This document shows, piece by piece, positions 62,745 to 64,000 of a stretch of DNA of 64,000 bases. The translations under genes were made by a program, and so were the position numbers. Location of the stretch: positions 62,001 to 126,000 of the forward strand of contig NZ_QSBV01000004.1 in assembly GCF_003465825.1 (NCBI RefSeq), read 5' to 3'. The notes beneath the pieces were generated by a model, which did no database searches, was not told the origin of the DNA, and was given only the letters and a program-made list of their open reading frames with translations. The number at the start of each line of letters is the position of its first letter. Within the stretch, counting starts at the first letter, position 1. The DNA comes from Collinsella sp. AF02-46-1. GTDB lineage: Bacteria; Actinomycetota; Coriobacteriia; Coriobacteriales; Coriobacteriaceae.

Positions 62745-64000
62745 CTAGTCCTGGGCCTTGATGCTCGGCAGGAGAATCTGGGCGAGGTAGTCGGTCTCGA
62801 GTTTGGTCGCAGCGTCGGCCTTGCCGTCTTTGCCGACCAGTACGTTCTTGATCTGGCTATAGGTGTAGCGGTTGCCGGTCGTGAGCTCGACAAGCTCAAT
62901 GGCCGAGTCCATAGGGTAGGTCGACACGGGATTCTGCGTCCGTCCGTTGATGGTCTGGGGCACCACGTACGGATAGACGGGACCGCTGGCGTAGACGGTA
63001 TAACCGTTGCCTAGGTTGGCCGCACCCAAAACCGTATCGCCCTCATCGGGCGTAAAGCTCTCGCCCTCGCGCACTGCGACGAGCGTCACAATCGGTGTAT
63101 CGCTGTCGCCGGCAAGATAGATGCATAGCGTGCTGCCATTTTGCCAAGTCTCGACCTTGCCGTACCACTCGACGGGGATATCGAGCTGGTAGAGGTCGGT
63201 TGCCTTGTGGCGGGCGTCGGCATCACGGGCCGCCTGTGCCTTTTGCGCGCTCACGGCATTGACGGCGGCGCCGCGCCGCGCGGTTGCCGCCTGCTGGAGC
63301 ACCTTGGCGGTGGCGGCGGAGCTCGCGCCTCCCTCCTCGGCATATTTGGCGGCGGCATCGATCTGGTCGTCAGTCACCGTGTCGGCCGAAGGCACCTTGA
63401 GCTTAAAGGCGGCCTGGCTGCTTAGGTCCTGTCCGTCGCTCTTGATCGTGACCTGCGCCTTGGTGGTCGGGACGGTATAGATGGTGCCGTCGGCCGCGAT
63501 GGGAGAGGCAGCGATGGAGAGCGTGTAATCGCCGGGCAGCAGTTTGATGCCGCGGCCGTGCTCGTCAACATAGAGCGTTTCGCTCACGGATGAGCCATCA
63601 GCGTCCTGACCGCTCACCTGTACGGGAATCTTAGAGCTGGTGGAACAGTCGAGGCCCGCGGCATGCACGCCAATCTGCACCGACATCATCGTGTGGGCAT
63701 TGGCGGCGACAGCGGCAGCCTGCTCTTGCTGATATCCGTTCCAGGCAGCATAGCCTGCACCGCCGGCGACGAGCGCGACGGCCACGACACCGGCGACCAT
63801 CAGATTGCGGCGCTTGGGCGACATCTTGCGATGGCGGACCTCGGCTTCGTGTGCCGAGGGAACGGACGGCAGGGGAATATCGCCCATGGCGATGGTCTCA
63901 TCCACGGCTGGTGCGGAACCCAGGCCAGGAAGCTCGCGAGTCAGCGAATCTTCGGCCGGTAAGCTGTCGAGCAAGACGGTTTCCTCGCCCGTGTCGGATT
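62745..64000 (-). CDS. Membrane-anchored protein with cytoplasmic N-terminus (5' partial)
   Basis: At least 418 residues, truncated at its N-terminus by the window end: the frame stays open to 64000 (SDTGEETVLLDSLPAEDS). A basic stretch (RHRKMSPKRR) precedes one membrane helix (LMVAGVVAVALVAGGAGYAAW), followed by an extracytoplasmic region with Ala-rich helices and a beta-rich C-terminus. The topology and the acidic, TVLL-containing N-terminus resemble zinc-ribbon or FHA-type membrane proteins of Coriobacteria, but I cannot name a family. Confidence 0.7.
   Translation of the reverse strand, partial: SDTGEETVLLDSLPAEDSLTRELPGLGSAPAVDETIAMGDIPLPSVPSAHEAEVRHRKMSPKRRNLMVAGVVAVALVAGGAGYAAWNGYQQEQAAAVAANAHTMMSVQIGVHAAGLDCSTSSKIPVQVSGQDADGSSVSETLYVDEHGRGIKLLPGDYTLSIAASPIAADGTIYTVPTTKAQVTIKSDGQDLSSQAAFKLKVPSADTVTDDQIDAAAKYAEEGGASSAATAKVLQQAATARRGAAVNAVSAQKAQAARDADARHKATDLYQLDIPVEWYGKVETWQNGSTLCIYLAGDSDTPIVTLVAVREGESFTPDEGDTVLGAANLGNGYTVYASGPVYPYVVPQTINGRTQNPVSTYPMDSAIELVELTTGNRYTYSQIKNVLVGKDGKADAATKLETDYLAQILLPSIKAQD

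Overview
The window reads as chromosome of a high-GC, gut-type member of the Coriobacteriia, most probably Collinsella. This is an inference from content, not from a marker gene. The pointers are PTS-driven glycoside use, a split transketolase, an actinobacterial-style dnaK-grpE-dnaJ-hspR operon, a nickel-hydrogenase maturation operon, NiaR-type NAD control and very palindrome-rich intergenic DNA. There are no rRNA or tRNA genes and no CRISPR array.

Layout. Positions 0.2-5.0 kb hold a sugar isomerase, a split transketolase and an FGGY kinase, which look like one pentose/ketose catabolic unit. luxS follows at 5.2 kb. Positions 5.7-9.2 kb are a lower-GC segment with a BglG-type antiterminator, a PTS EIIBC and an esterase. 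Positions 9.3-18.6 kb continue the carbohydrate theme: a DUF4867-like protein, a GH1 6-phospho-beta-glucosidase, a DUF1593 protein, a second esterase, a second PTS EIIBC and a GH140-like hydrolase. mgtA and pyrE are divergent at 18.8-22.7 kb. Positions 23-31.7 kb hold an XRE regulator with a desulfoferrodoxin-like tail, an RpiR regulator, a large GH106-like hydrolase divergent from an AraC regulator, a second GH1 enzyme, an orphan EIIA and a lipoprotein.

Positions 32.2-38.9 kb on the minus strand are a HAD phosphatase and hypE-hypD-hypC-hypF, downstream of nikR and a small unknown gene: nickel sensing coupled to [NiFe] hydrogenase assembly. Positions 39.1-44.2 kb hold trxA, then a decayed, mobile zone with a truncated sensor kinase, a membrane protein cut by an intact IS3-family element, a degenerate second IS and a MITE-like palindrome. 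Positions 44.2-48.1 kb are nadA-nadB-nadC-niaR with a candidate NiaR operator. Positions 48.3-61.1 kb carry a ferredoxin, the dnaK operon, an aconitase-superfamily hydratase and clpB. dnaK and clpB share a 25-bp inverted-repeat operator that probably binds the local HspR. The window closes with an AAA ATPase (AAA_14/DUF4143 type) behind an elaborate palindromic operator, and the 3' part of a membrane-anchored protein.

The most unusual property lies between the genes. At least seven families of palindromic intergenic repeat occur here, several with compensatory base changes between copies. The two most interesting are a composite 115-150 bp multi-hairpin element (four copies, marked by GACGCTGCGCG) and two six-unit alternating-orientation arrays of exactly 174 bp that resemble BIMEs.
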